From assembly GCA_946480295.1 (NCBI GenBank), contig CAMLIT010000004.1:1-64000 (forward strand): a DNA stretch of 64,000 nt, given 5' to 3'. Origin of the DNA: an uncultured Gemmatimonadota bacterium. GTDB taxonomy: Bacteria > Gemmatimonadota > Gemmatimonadetes > Gemmatimonadales > Gemmatimonadaceae. Below are positions 45,175 through 54,185 of the stretch, piece after piece; the first letter of the stretch is position 1, and every line of letters starts with the position of its first letter. The notes beneath the pieces are model-generated. The model saw nothing but the letters and a program-made list of their open reading frames with translations. It was not told where the DNA came from and searched no databases. The position numbers and the translations under genes were made by a program.

Positions 45175-45954
45175 TCAGCGCGCCTCGCGGCCGACGTCGG
45201 CGGCGTCCGCGGGCTCGATGCCGCTCGCGTCGAGGAGGGCCTCGAGGCCGTCGCCGAGCAGGCGGCGCTGGCGCGAGGTGAGCAGCTCGAGGCCGGCGAG
45301 GAGGCGCCGATAGCCGCGGGGATCCGGATCGCCGCCGGCCGGGCGTTCCGTCGCGCGCTCGAGACGAACGCTGGCACGCAGGAGCTGCGCGAGGGCACCG
45401 GCCGTGCGGGCCAGGTGCTCGTCTTCCGTCACGCTCGGCCCCAGCTCCGCGGCCCGCCCCTGCATCTCCTCGACTTCCACCCGGAAGAGGTGCGCGGAAA
45501 GCAGTCGCGTGCCGTCGCCCGCGGTGAGCAGCCGGTTGCCCGGCCGCCGCTGCTGCACGTACGCCTGGATGACGGTCGCGCGCCCGGCCGCGGTGGTCAC
45601 CGGGAGGGCGCGGCCGCTCACGACCACGGATCGCCAGCGGTGGAAGGTCTCGATGTCGGTGATCGTGAGGCAGACCTTCGGGTGCCGCTCGATCGCGCGC
45701 AGCTTCCGCCCCTCGCCCGTGGCGAAGTAGAGCGTGTCGTCGAGATAGGCGTAGCCCACCGGCACGGCATACGGCCGCGTCGTCGCCGCGCCGGTGATGT
45801 CGACCGCGGCGAGCGTGCACCAGCCCACCTCGCGCAGCAGCTCGCGAACGGCGGCCGCGTCGAGCACGCGCGCGTTGCTGGCGTTGGCGATGTTGGCCAG
45901 CGCCGCGCCGAGCACGTCGAGCGTGCGGAGGCTGGCCTTGTCCGGTCCCGCCAT
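45175..45954 (-). CDS. pyridoxamine 5'-phosphate oxidase-fold (FMN-binding) protein
   Basis: A 259-residue protein whose residues about 45-180 match the split-barrel flavin-binding fold: GWCTLAAVDITGAATTRPYAVPVGYAYLDD (in parts), LYFATGEGRKLRAIERHPKVCLTITD and WRSVVVSGRA. The C-terminal 80 residues are a helical extension of unknown role. It may bind FMN, F420 or heme. It converges with the Rieske gene with a 6-base gap. The ATG at 45954 has no clear Shine-Dalgarno. Confidence 0.8.
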   Translation of the reverse strand: MAGPDKASLRTLDVLGAALANIANASNARVLDAAAVRELLREVGWCTLAAVDITGAATTRPYAVPVGYAYLDDTLYFATGEGRKLRAIERHPKVCLTITDIETFHRWRSVVVSGRALPVTTAAGRATVIQAYVQQRRPGNRLLTAGDGTRLLSAHLFRVEVEEMQGRAAELGPSVTEDEHLARTAGALAQLLRASVRLERATERPAGGDPDPRGYRRLLAGLELLTSRQRRLLGDGLEALLDASGIEPADAADVGREAR

Positions 45955-45962
45955 GGCGGTGC

Positions 45963-46595
45963 TCAGGCGGCCTGGCGGCTCGATGCCGTGGCTCCGAGCA
46001 GGCGCGCGTCCGGGCCGGCCGAGCGCGAGCGGACCACGACCATGAGCGCCCACGCCCCGAGCGCGAAGGCGACGCCGAGCAGCAGCCCGCCGGGCGCGGG
46101 CCAGGATGCGGCGCGGAAGTTCAGGATCTGCTTCACCCCGATCATCGGCGGCTGGTACACCATCCCGGGCACCTTGATGATGGCGTGCTCGGTGTCGAGG
46201 TGGTGGCCGAAGTCGTACGTCCACCGCCAGAAGTCGGCGAGCCCCGCCCCACCGCTCACGGCGAGGGCGGCGATCCAGGCGTAGAGCGGTCCGCGCCGAC
46301 CGACGAGCGCGACGAGGAGCCCGAGGACGACGAGCGCGCCGACGATCCACGGCATGTAGTGCAGCTCCGGCATCGCCGACGGGTCGATCGTCTTCATCCC
46401 GATGTAGTGATTCAGCTCGTTGATGTTCGCGAGATCCTGCTGCCGGATGCCCTCGACGGTGTTCAGCCGGATCTGCATCCCGAGCCCCTCGGGGTACTGC
46501 GGGGCGATGAGGCTGATGCGCCAGATGGGAAGCGCGAGGGTGGCGGCGAGGAGCAGGGCGGCCATGAGCGTGAGCGTTCTGGCGAGCTTCGGCAT
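45963..46595 (-). CDS. small conserved membrane protein, possibly copper/nos-associated
   Basis: A 210-residue protein with about four membrane segments. The segments LPIWRISLIAPQYPEGLGMQ, ANINELNHYIGMKTIDPS, MPWIVGALVVLGLLVALVGR, FWRWTYDFGHHLDT and PGMVYQPPMIG are distinctive. From memory they recall a protein encoded near nitrous-oxide reductase or copper genes in other bacteria; that link is uncertain. The ATG at 46595 has AAGGA 8 bases upstream and is preferred over an upstream low-complexity extension. It lies 8 bases before the flavin-fold gene on the same strand. Confidence 0.72.
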   Translation of the reverse strand: MPKLARTLTLMAALLLAATLALPIWRISLIAPQYPEGLGMQIRLNTVEGIRQQDLANINELNHYIGMKTIDPSAMPELHYMPWIVGALVVLGLLVALVGRRGPLYAWIAALAVSGGAGLADFWRWTYDFGHHLDTEHAIIKVPGMVYQPPMIGVKQILNFRAASWPAPGGLLLGVAFALGAWALMVVVRSRSAGPDARLLGATASSRQAA

Positions 46596-46769
46596 GGAGA
46601 TCGTCCTTCCGCGGCAGGGAGAGGTGGGAAAAGCGGAGCGGCCTGCTCGGGAATGTCGCTTTGGTGCCGAAGCGGTTCCGTCGGGAGGAAGGGGGAAGAT
46701 GTGAGAGGGATCCGCGAGGCGTGGGGTCAGGGAATGGCCGACAGGGTGGGGATGCGGTGCGTCCCGCTC

Positions 46770-46864
46770 GTCGGGCTCGTCGCGCCGTGCGTTGCGCTCC
46801 GCGCGCCGCGACGGCATCACACGCAGGTGAGTCGCGGATGATCACGAATGAACTGCCGAATCCG
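46770..46864 (-). repeat. dispersed repeat R1, copy 3
   Basis: The minus strand reads GGATTCGGCAGTTCATTCGT, GTGTGATGCCG and ACGCACGGCGCGA in the same order as the copy at 29732-29817. Confidence 0.75.
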
Positions 46865-46937
46865 TGCGAATCGCTCCGGGTATGGCGACGCCTCCCCTCG
46901 CCGCGGCCGGCCCGGGACCCGTCGACCTCACCCCTGT

Positions 46938-46992
46938 CCCCATGTTCGCGCCGATCCGCACGAGCTCCGATCAATTCGCGTCGGCTCTTTGG
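46938..46992 (-). repeat. dispersed repeat R2, copy 2
   Basis: The minus strand reads CGCGAATTGA, CTCGTGCG and CGGCGCGAA as in 29860-29914. Here R2 precedes R1 on its strand, whereas at gap A R2 lies between two R1 copies. Confidence 0.75.
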
Positions 46993-47041
46993 AAACCGCC
47001 CTGATAGAGTGGCCCACGGCACGACGCGGGGCCGGAACGCA

Positions 47042-47067
47042 ACGAGGGACGAGGCCTCGTCCCTCGT
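47042..47067. repeat. 26-base perfect palindrome
   Basis: ACGAGGGACGAGG is followed directly by its exact complement with no loop. It blends into the CTCGTCC heptamer array. Confidence 0.8.
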
Positions 47068-47118
47068 CCCTCGTCCCCACCGCCTCCCGCCTCCCGCCTC
47101 CCGCCTCCCGCCTCCCGC
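47056..47118 (+). repeat. two adjoining 7-base tandem arrays
   Basis: CTCGTCC three times (47056-47076), then CGCCTCC five times (47081-47115) plus CGC, ending two bases from the stop codon of the RND pump gene. Confidence 0.88.
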
Positions 47119-47120
47119 GA

Positions 47121-50100
47121 TCAGTCCGCCGCGCTGTCCTGCTTCAGCGCCAGCTCCAGCTCCGGATGCTGCGCGTGGCGCTTGCGGCCGCTCAGCCGCT
47201 CCATCACGCGCCCGAGGCGCTGGCTCACCGTCTCCATGTACGTGTAGACGACCGGCGTCACGTACAGCGTGATGAACTGCGAGAACGCGAGCCCGCCGAC
47301 CACCGCGACGCCGAGCGGGCGGCGCGACTCGGCGCCGGCGCCCACGGACAGCGCGATCGGCAGCGTGCCCATGAGCGCCGCCATCGTCGTCATCATGATC
47401 GGGCGGAAGCGGATCAGCGACGCGTGGATGATCGCCTCGTCGGCCGGCAGCCCCTGGGTGCGCTCCGCCTCGACGGCGAAGTCCACCATCATGATCGCGT
47501 TCTTCTTCACCAGGCCCACGAGCAGGATGATGCCGACGAAGGCATACACGCTCAGGTCGATGTGGAAGATGAGGAGCGTGAGCAGCGCGCCGAACGCGGC
47601 GAAGGGAAGGCCCGAGAGGATCGTCAGCGGGTGGATGAAGCTCTCGTACAGCACCCCGAGCACGACGTAGATGACGAAGATGGCGATGACGAGGAGCGCG
47701 AGGAGTCCCGCCTGCGCCTCCTGGAACGCCTGCGCCGTCCCCGAGAACGCGGTGTTCACCGACCCGGGAAGCACCTGGTCGGCGATGTGCTGCACCGCCG
47801 TGACCGCGTCGCCGAGCGAGACGCCCGGGCGCAGGTTGAACGACATCGTCACCGACGGGAGCTGGCCGGAGTGGTTGACCGTCACCGCGCCCGCGCTCTG
47901 CGAGATCGAGGAGACGGCGCTGAGCGGCACGAGGGTCCCGTTCTGCGAGCGCACGTAGAGCAGCGACAGCGCCGAGAGGTCGGCCTGGTACTGGGGGAGG
48001 AGCTCCATGATCACCCAGTACTCGTTGTTCGGCGTGTAGATCGTCGACACCTGGCGCGAGCCGTAGGCGTCGTACAGCGCCTGCTCGATCGCCGCCGGGC
48101 TCACGCCGAGCGAGGCGGCGCGCTCGCGGTCGATCTGGATGCTCGCCTGCGGGTTCCCGAGCTGGAGGTCGCTCGTCACGTCCTGCACGAGCGACGACCG
48201 GCGCGCCTCGTCCACCAGCTTCTGCGCGGCGGGATAGAGCGAGGCGATGTCGGAGCTCTGCATCGTGAACTGGTACAGGCTCTTCGACACGCGGCCGCCC
48301 ACCTGGATCGCCGGCGGGTTCTGCATGTAGACGACGATGCCGGGGACGCGCGCGAACTTGGGGCGCAGCTCCTGGATGATGTCGTCGACGCTCTGGCGCT
48401 CGTTGCGCGGCTTGAGGGTGATGAACAGGCGCCCCTGGTTGCCCGCGGAGGTCGGGCCGCCGCCCCCGATCGCCGACATGAAGCCGGCGACGTTCGGGTC
48501 GTGCTGCACGATGTCCGCGATCCGCCGCTGGTGCGCCATCATGTCGTCGAACGAGATCCCCTGCGCCGCCTCGGTGGTGATGTAGAGCTGGCCCGTGTCC
48601 TCGCTCGGGATGAACCCCTTCGGCACGAACACGAACAGCACCGCGGTGGCGACGAGGATGCCGAACGAGAAGATCATCGTCGCGCGCCGGTGGCGCATCA
48701 CCCAGTGGAGGCTCCGGTCGTAGCGCCCGATCAGCGCCTGCCAGACGCGCTCCGTGGCCTCGTAGAACCGCCCGTGCTCCTGGTCGTGCTCCGGCCGCAG
48801 GAAGCGGCTCGAGAGCATCGGCGTCAGCGTGAGCGACACGAAGCCCGAGACGAGGATCGCCACGGCGATGGTGACGGCGAACTCGTGGAACAGCCGGCCG
48901 ACGACCCCGCCGAGGAAGAGGATGGGGATGAACACCGCGACGAGCGAGATGGTCATCGAGAGGATCGTGAACCCCACCTCCGCCGCGCCGTCCATCGCCG
49001 CGCGCATCGGCTCCTTCCCCAGCTCCATGTGCCGGACGATGTTCTCCAGCATCACGACCGCGTCGTCGACGACGAAGCCGACGGCGAGCGTCAGCGCCAT
49101 CAGCGACAGGTTGTCCAGGCTGTAGCCGAGCAGGTACATCACCGCGAAGGTGCCGATCACGGAGATCGGCAGCGCGAGGCTCGGGATGATCGTCGCCGAC
49201 GCGTTCCGCAGGAACAGGAAGATGACGGCGATGACGAGGCACAGCGTCAGCACGAGCGTGAACTTCACGTCGTGCACCGACTCCTGGATCGACTGCGTGC
49301 GGTCGAACAGCGGGTGGATCTCGACGCTCGGCGGGATCTGCGGGCGCAGCTTCTCGAGCAGCTGCTTCACGCCGCTGGCCACGGCGACGGTGTTCGTCCC
49401 CGGCTGGCGCTGCACGGCGAGCACGATCGAGCGCTGGTCCACGTACCAGCTCGCGACCTTGTTGTTCTGCACGCCGTCGAGGACCTGGCCGAGATCCCCG
49501 AGGTGCACCGGCGCGCCGTTGCGGTAGGCGACGACGAGCTTGCGGAACCCCGCCGCGTCGGTGAGCTGCCCGTTGGCCTGCACGGTGAAGGCACGCTTCG
49601 GCCCCCAGAGCACGCCCGTCGGCAGGTTCACGTTCTGCTGCGCGATCGCGCTCGCCACCTCGTCGATGCCGATCTTCTGGTAGGCGAGCTTGGTCGGGTC
49701 GAGCTGGGCGCGCACCGCGTACTTCTGCGACCCGTACACGGCGACCTGCGCGACCCCCGGCACCATGGACATGCGCTGCGCGAGCACCGTCTCGGCGTAG
49801 TCGTCGAGATCGGACAGCTTCATCAGCGACGTCGTCAGCGCGTAGTACAGGATCGCCTGCTGCGCCGGGTTCACCTTCTGGTACGACGGCGGGATGATCC
49901 CCGGCGGCAGGTCGCGCAGCGTCTTGGCGATCATCGCCTGCACGTCCTGCGCGGCGGCGTCGATGTCGCGGTCGAGCGAGAACTGCAGGGTGATGCTCGT
50001 CGAGCCGAGGCTCGACGTCGACGTCATGTTGTCGATGCCGGCGATCGTCGAGAACTGCTTCTCGAGCGGCGTCGCCACCGCGGCGGCCATGGTCTCCGGG

Positions 50101-50264
50101 CTCGCGCCGGGGAGGCTCGCGCTCACCGAGATGGTGGGGAAGTCGACCGTGGGCAGGTCGCTCACCGGCAGCCGGTTGTACGCCTCGATGCCGAAGACGA
50201 CGATGCCGACCATCACGAGGATGGTCGTGACCGGCCGCCGGATGAAGAGCGCGGAGATGTTCAT
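47121..50264 (-). CDS. RND efflux pump, HAE1 multidrug family
   Basis: A 1047-residue inner-membrane pump. ISALFIRRPVTTILVMVGIV starts the first helix; SLPGASPETMAAAVATPLEKQ, GFVVDDAVVMLENIVRH (transmembrane helix 4 with the proton-relay Asp pair) and FIHPLTILSGLPFAAFGA are HAE1/MdtB-MdtC-like. Twelve membrane segments and two large periplasmic loops are seen. It is last in a four-gene operon and its ATG overlaps the adaptor stop. Substrates are probably hydrophobic drugs or metabolites. Confidence 0.95.
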   Translation of the reverse strand: MNISALFIRRPVTTILVMVGIVVFGIEAYNRLPVSDLPTVDFPTISVSASLPGASPETMAAAVATPLEKQFSTIAGIDNMTSTSSLGSTSITLQFSLDRDIDAAAQDVQAMIAKTLRDLPPGIIPPSYQKVNPAQQAILYYALTTSLMKLSDLDDYAETVLAQRMSMVPGVAQVAVYGSQKYAVRAQLDPTKLAYQKIGIDEVASAIAQQNVNLPTGVLWGPKRAFTVQANGQLTDAAGFRKLVVAYRNGAPVHLGDLGQVLDGVQNNKVASWYVDQRSIVLAVQRQPGTNTVAVASGVKQLLEKLRPQIPPSVEIHPLFDRTQSIQESVHDVKFTLVLTLCLVIAVIFLFLRNASATIIPSLALPISVIGTFAVMYLLGYSLDNLSLMALTLAVGFVVDDAVVMLENIVRHMELGKEPMRAAMDGAAEVGFTILSMTISLVAVFIPILFLGGVVGRLFHEFAVTIAVAILVSGFVSLTLTPMLSSRFLRPEHDQEHGRFYEATERVWQALIGRYDRSLHWVMRHRRATMIFSFGILVATAVLFVFVPKGFIPSEDTGQLYITTEAAQGISFDDMMAHQRRIADIVQHDPNVAGFMSAIGGGGPTSAGNQGRLFITLKPRNERQSVDDIIQELRPKFARVPGIVVYMQNPPAIQVGGRVSKSLYQFTMQSSDIASLYPAAQKLVDEARRSSLVQDVTSDLQLGNPQASIQIDRERAASLGVSPAAIEQALYDAYGSRQVSTIYTPNNEYWVIMELLPQYQADLSALSLLYVRSQNGTLVPLSAVSSISQSAGAVTVNHSGQLPSVTMSFNLRPGVSLGDAVTAVQHIADQVLPGSVNTAFSGTAQAFQEAQAGLLALLVIAIFVIYVVLGVLYESFIHPLTILSGLPFAAFGALLTLLIFHIDLSVYAFVGIILLVGLVKKNAIMMVDFAVEAERTQGLPADEAIIHASLIRFRPIMMTTMAALMGTLPIALSVGAGAESRRPLGVAVVGGLAFSQFITLYVTPVVYTYMETVSQRLGRVMERLSGRKRHAQHPELELALKQDSAAD

Positions 50265-51397
50265 GTCCCGGTCCTCGCGGCGGGAGCCGCCGCCTTGATC
50301 TCGACCTTCGCGCCCGGTACGAGCCGCGACTGGCCGTCGATCACCACCACCTCACCGGCCACGAGCCCCTTGTCGATGACCGTCTGATCGCCGACGGCAC
50401 GGCCGGCGGTCACCGGCCGGACGCGCGCGCTCTTCGACTGGTCCACGACGAATACGTAGTTCCCGTCCGGACCGTTCAGCACCGCCTCGCTCGGCACCAC
50501 GAGGACGTTCGGCTGCACGTCGAGCTCGACGCTGACGCCGACGTACTCGCCCGGCCAGAGCTGGCGCCCGCCGTTCACGAACCGGGCCTTGGCCGTCACG
50601 GTTCCCGTGAGCGAGTCCACGGCGTTGTCGATGAACGAGAGCTGTCCGGCCTCGGCGATCGGCGTGCTGTCGGCCGCGATCACGCGCACGGGCACCGGGC
50701 CGCGCGACGCCCGCCGCTGCAGCGCGGCGAAGTCGCGCTGCGGCACGGGGAAGCGCACGAGGATCGGCTGGAGCTGGTTGATGACGACGAGCGGCGTCGA
50801 GTTGGCCGTGACGAGGTTCCCCTGCCTGACGAGGAGGCTCCCCGTCCGGCCGGTGATCGGCGCGCGGATCGTCGTGTAGCCCAGGTTGAGCTTCGCGTTC
50901 TCCACGGCCGCGCGATCGGCCTCGAGGGTCGAGGCGAGCGCCGTCGCATTCGCCTCCGCCTGGTCGGCCTGCGACTTGGTGACGTAGTCCTTCGCCACGA
51001 GCGCGCGATAGCGCTCGGCGTCGCGCTTCGCGTTCTCGGCCTGCGCCGCGTCGCGGGCGAGCGTGGCCTCCGCCTGCCGCAGCGCCGCCTGGAAGGAGCG
51101 CGGGTCGATCTGGAAGAGGACCTGCCCCGCCGAGACCTCGTCGCCCTCGTGGAAGTTCACCCGGGTGAGGGTGCCGCCGACCTGGGCACGCACCTGCACG
51201 GTCTGCAGCGGCTCGACCACGCCGTTCGCGGTGACGACGACGGGCGCCGAGACGCGCACCACCGGCGCCACCTCGACGGGGACGGTCGGCTGGCGCGCCG
51301 GCGCCTTGCTGCCGCACGCGGCGACGAGCGTGAGCACCGGCAGCAGCGAGAGCGCGAACGCGGACCGGCGGGAGTGGGGGAGGAAGGACGGATTCAT
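50261..51397 (-). CDS. RND periplasmic adaptor lipoprotein (MdtA/AcrA-like)
   Basis: A 378-residue membrane-fusion lipoprotein (LTLVAAC). Seen are VRAQVGGTLTRVNFHEGDEVSAGQ (first lipoyl half, in parts), a helical hairpin, LGYTTIRAPITGRTGSLLVRQGN (second half), beta-barrel and membrane-proximal domains (VPSEAVLNGPDGNYVFVVD). It pairs with the pump whose start overlaps its stop. The start at 51397 overlaps the stop of the TolC gene. Confidence 0.93.
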   Translation of the reverse strand: MNPSFLPHSRRSAFALSLLPVLTLVAACGSKAPARQPTVPVEVAPVVRVSAPVVVTANGVVEPLQTVQVRAQVGGTLTRVNFHEGDEVSAGQVLFQIDPRSFQAALRQAEATLARDAAQAENAKRDAERYRALVAKDYVTKSQADQAEANATALASTLEADRAAVENAKLNLGYTTIRAPITGRTGSLLVRQGNLVTANSTPLVVINQLQPILVRFPVPQRDFAALQRRASRGPVPVRVIAADSTPIAEAGQLSFIDNAVDSLTGTVTAKARFVNGGRQLWPGEYVGVSVELDVQPNVLVVPSEAVLNGPDGNYVFVVDQSKSARVRPVTAGRAVGDQTVIDKGLVAGEVVVIDGQSRLVPGAKVEIKAAAPAARTGT

Positions 51398-52842
51398 CGT
51401 TTCGTGTGCAGGGAATCGGTGCCGATCGGCGCGAGCGGCTCGCCCCGGACACCGAGGACGCCGACATCGTGCGCGAGCTGCGCGAGCGCCATGCGCCATT
51501 GCCAGCGCGTCTGGACCGCCTGGGCCCGCGCGTTCGCCAGGGCGCTCTGCGCGAGCAGGAGGTCGACGATGCTGCCGACGCCCTCGCGGTAGCGTCCGAG
51601 CGCGACCTGCTCGTTCTGCTGCGCGCTGGCGAGCAGATCCGCCGCGGTCGTCACGTGCTGCGTCGCCGTCTGCAGTCCATAGTAAGCGGTGAGCACCTGC
51701 AGCACGACCTGCTGCCGGATGGTCGCCGCGCGGGCGTCCGCCGCCTCGAGCTGCGCCTGGGCGGCGGCCACGTCGTACTCCTGGGAGCCGCCGCTGAACA
51801 CGGGGAGCTGCAGGCTCAGGCCGAGCGAGTAGGTGGGCCCGCGGAAGGTGGGATTCGTGAGGCTCGTGTAGCCGGCGGCGGAGCTGAAGCCGAGGCTCGG
51901 GTACTCGGCGGAGCGGGCGACCCGGATCTGGGCCGACGCCGCCTGGGCCTGCGCCTCCGCCGCCGCCACGTCGGGGCGCTCCCGCACGGCGACGGCGATC
52001 AGCGAGTCCACCGAGACGGACACCTGGAAGACCGAATCCGTCGCCGGGACGGTCGGGACCTGGAAGTTCGTGTTCGCGGGGAGACCCATCGACGAGGCGA
52101 GGGCGCCGAGCGCGATGTGCAGCGCGCCCTCCTGAGTCTCCAGGTCGAGCTGCGCCTGCGACAGCGCCGTGCGCGCCTGGAGCACGTCGGCGATCGTGGC
52201 GAGGCCCACCCGGTGCCGCTCCTCGGCGGCGGCGACGTTCGCCTGCGCCTCCTGCACGGTGGCCTGGGCGGCGTCGCGCAGGGCGCGCGTCCCCATGTAG
52301 CCGAACAGCGCCGCCTCGGTCTGCAGGACCGTGTTCTCCACCGTCACGTTGTGCGTGAAGCCGGCGGCGACCGCGGTCTGGCGCGCCACGTCGATGCTGC
52401 CGGCGCGGCCGCCGAAGTCGAGCACGAGCCAGGAGAGGTTCACGCCCGGCGCCATCTGCGTGCGGTCGAGCGCGGGGCGGCCGGGGATGGCCGCGGCGCG
52501 CGACCGTGCGGCGTTCGCCGTGGCGCTGACGTTCGGGGCGAGCAGCCGGCCGCGCGTGGAGCCGAAGACGTCGGCGGCGGCGCGGGCCTGGGCCCAGGAC
52601 AGCCGCGTCGCGGGGTTGTTCGTGAGGGCGAGGTCGATGATGTCGGGAATCGTCAGGTGCTGCAGCGCGACCGTCGAGACTGACGGGGCGACGGGGCGGG
52701 ACTCCCTGGGGACCGCGTTGCGCGGGGGCACCCACTCGACGCTCGGGCGAGGCGCGGCGCCGGCGACCCCTTCGATCTTCGGCGGCCCGCTGATGCAGGC
52801 CGCGAGCAGGACGAGCGCGGCGTATGGAGCGTGGCGGGTCAC
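51394..52842 (-). CDS. TolC-family outer-membrane efflux lipoprotein
   Basis: A 482-residue outer-membrane factor with a lipoprotein signal (LVLLAACIS). Two TolC repeats are seen: LTNNPATRLSWAQARAAADVF and ALFGYMGTRALRDAAQATVQEAQANV; then VRERPDVAAAEAQAQAA and YREGVGSIVDLLLAQSALANARAQ. The start is a GTG overlapping the previous stop (GTGA); a longer frame adds only Arg/Pro-rich low-complexity sequence. It gives the operon a complete tripartite system. Confidence 0.92.
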   Translation of the reverse strand: MTRHAPYAALVLLAACISGPPKIEGVAGAAPRPSVEWVPPRNAVPRESRPVAPSVSTVALQHLTIPDIIDLALTNNPATRLSWAQARAAADVFGSTRGRLLAPNVSATANAARSRAAAIPGRPALDRTQMAPGVNLSWLVLDFGGRAGSIDVARQTAVAAGFTHNVTVENTVLQTEAALFGYMGTRALRDAAQATVQEAQANVAAAEERHRVGLATIADVLQARTALSQAQLDLETQEGALHIALGALASSMGLPANTNFQVPTVPATDSVFQVSVSVDSLIAVAVRERPDVAAAEAQAQAASAQIRVARSAEYPSLGFSSAAGYTSLTNPTFRGPTYSLGLSLQLPVFSGGSQEYDVAAAQAQLEAADARAATIRQQVVLQVLTAYYGLQTATQHVTTAADLLASAQQNEQVALGRYREGVGSIVDLLLAQSALANARAQAVQTRWQWRMALAQLAHDVGVLGVRGEPLAPIGTDSLHTKR

Positions 52843-54071
52843 TTCCTCGGTGCCCCCGCCGGCTCCGCGACGAAACCGGGCTTGCGAATCGCCGCCGCGA
52901 GGCGCAGCACCGGCGGCTGGGCGGGGCGCTGGAGCGCCGCTTCGCTGATCGGGACGACGCGCTCGCCGGCCGCGAGGCCGCTCTTCACCTCGTACCACTG
53001 CAGGTCCGTGACGCCGAGCTCGATGCTCCGCAGCTCGTAGCTGCTGTCCGGACGCGCGACGACGACGAAATGGCCGCCGGTGCTGCCGGAGGTGGGGTCC
53101 GGGATCAGCTCCGGGCGGAGCTGGAGGTTGAGCGAATCGGCCTTGATGCCGAACAGCCGGGCGACGGAAGAGAGCTCGCTCGCGCCGCGGACGGCATCCG
53201 CGGGCACGGCGAGGACGTTGGAGCGCCTGTCGGCGAGGATGGTGACCTCGCCGTCCATGCCGGGCATGAGCAGGCGCTCATGGTTGTCTATGCTGACCAT
53301 GATGGGGAAGAAGGTGACTCCCTGATCGACGATGGCCTGTGGCTCGATCTTCTCCACGACCCCGTTGAAGGAGCGGTCCGGGAAGGCATCGACGACGATG
53401 GAGGCCTTCTCGCCGATGCGCACGTTGCCCATGTCCGCCTCCGCGATGTTGACCTTCATGCGGACCCGGCCGAGATCGGCGACGGTCATGAGCGTGGCGC
53501 CGCCACCGTACACGCCGATGGCGGACTGGATGAGCTGTCCTTGCTGGACCGTCTTCGAGATGATGGTACCCGCGATCGGCGAGACGATCGTCGCCTCCTC
53601 GAGGTGCTGGCGCGCGACGTCGAGGTCCGCCCGCTTGCCGACGGCGTTGGCGTGCGCGCTGGCGAACGAGGCCGTGCTGCTGTCGTGCGCCGCGACGGTG
53701 ATGACGCGCTTGGCGTACATCGAGTCGTAGCGCGTCCGCGAGAGGCGGGCGTTGCCGAGCGCGGCGAACGCGGTGACGTCGTCGGCGAGCGCCTCCTCGT
53801 ACTGGTTGCGCACGTCGCGGTCGTCGACCTGCACGAGCAGCGCGCCGCGGCCGACGTTCATGCCGACGTCCACCGGGACGCGCCGCACGATGCCCGTCGT
53901 CTTGGAGCGGATGTCGACGGGATCGATGGGCTCGAGGGCGCCGGTGGCCTGGACGCGGACCTCGACGTCGCGCGCCGCGGCTGGCACGGAGACCAGCAGC
54001 GTCGGCGCGCGCCGCGCGTCATGGCAGGCGAGTGCCATGGCCGCGGCAAGCGGCAGGATCACTCTACGCAT
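52839..54071 (-). CDS. extra HlyD/MacA-type adaptor lipoprotein
   Basis: A 410-residue membrane-fusion protein with a lipoprotein signal (AAAMALAC). Motifs are VQATGALEPIDPVDIRSKTTG, a long helical hairpin, IVSPIAGTIISKTVQQGQLI and VRMKVNIAEADMGNVRIGEK. It resembles MacA-type adaptors of ABC pumps more than RND adaptors, but no ABC genes adjoin it. GAGGA lies 9 bases before the ATG. First gene of the operon; why a single pump operon should carry two adaptors is not clear. Confidence 0.88.
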   Translation of the reverse strand: MRRVILPLAAAMALACHDARRAPTLLVSVPAAARDVEVRVQATGALEPIDPVDIRSKTTGIVRRVPVDVGMNVGRGALLVQVDDRDVRNQYEEALADDVTAFAALGNARLSRTRYDSMYAKRVITVAAHDSSTASFASAHANAVGKRADLDVARQHLEEATIVSPIAGTIISKTVQQGQLIQSAIGVYGGGATLMTVADLGRVRMKVNIAEADMGNVRIGEKASIVVDAFPDRSFNGVVEKIEPQAIVDQGVTFFPIMVSIDNHERLLMPGMDGEVTILADRRSNVLAVPADAVRGASELSSVARLFGIKADSLNLQLRPELIPDPTSGSTGGHFVVVARPDSSYELRSIELGVTDLQWYEVKSGLAAGERVVPISEAALQRPAQPPVLRLAAAIRKPGFVAEPAGAPRK

Positions 54072-54120
54072 CGATGCTATCCTCGAGGTGGTCGGCACCC
54101 GGCGACGGGCGCGGTCCGGT

Positions 54121-54185
54121 GAGACGTCTCCCCGGGAGGAGGGCGGTCCGGCCGCTCGCCTGGGGAGTGGTGCCCGACGGGCACC
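54121..54185. promoter_or_regulatory. palindromes between divergent RND operons
   Basis: GAGACGTCTC (54121-54130, perfect) and GGTGCCC-3 bases-GGGCACC (54169-54185, perfect 7-bp arms) lie in the 265-base gap between the two divergent efflux operons. Candidate regulator sites; no clear promoter boxes were seen. Confidence 0.35.

Larger units (their letters stand above)
46596..47120. other. 525-base gene-free gap built of repeats (gap B)
   Basis: No credible coding sequence. On the minus strand it carries R2 then R1; between R2 and the RND pump gene lie a perfect palindrome and two heptamer arrays. 46596-46769 shows nothing recognisable. Confidence 0.75.

Noticed and set aside
45175..49242. 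1355-codon minus-strand frame joining the flavin-fold protein to the RND region
   Set aside because: Only the last 259 codons match a protein family; the rest runs out of frame through the membrane-protein gene, gap B and the RND pump.
46848..50387. 1179-codon plus-strand open frame opposite the RND pump
   Set aside because: Composition is shadow-like and the minus-strand pump has all its family motifs.
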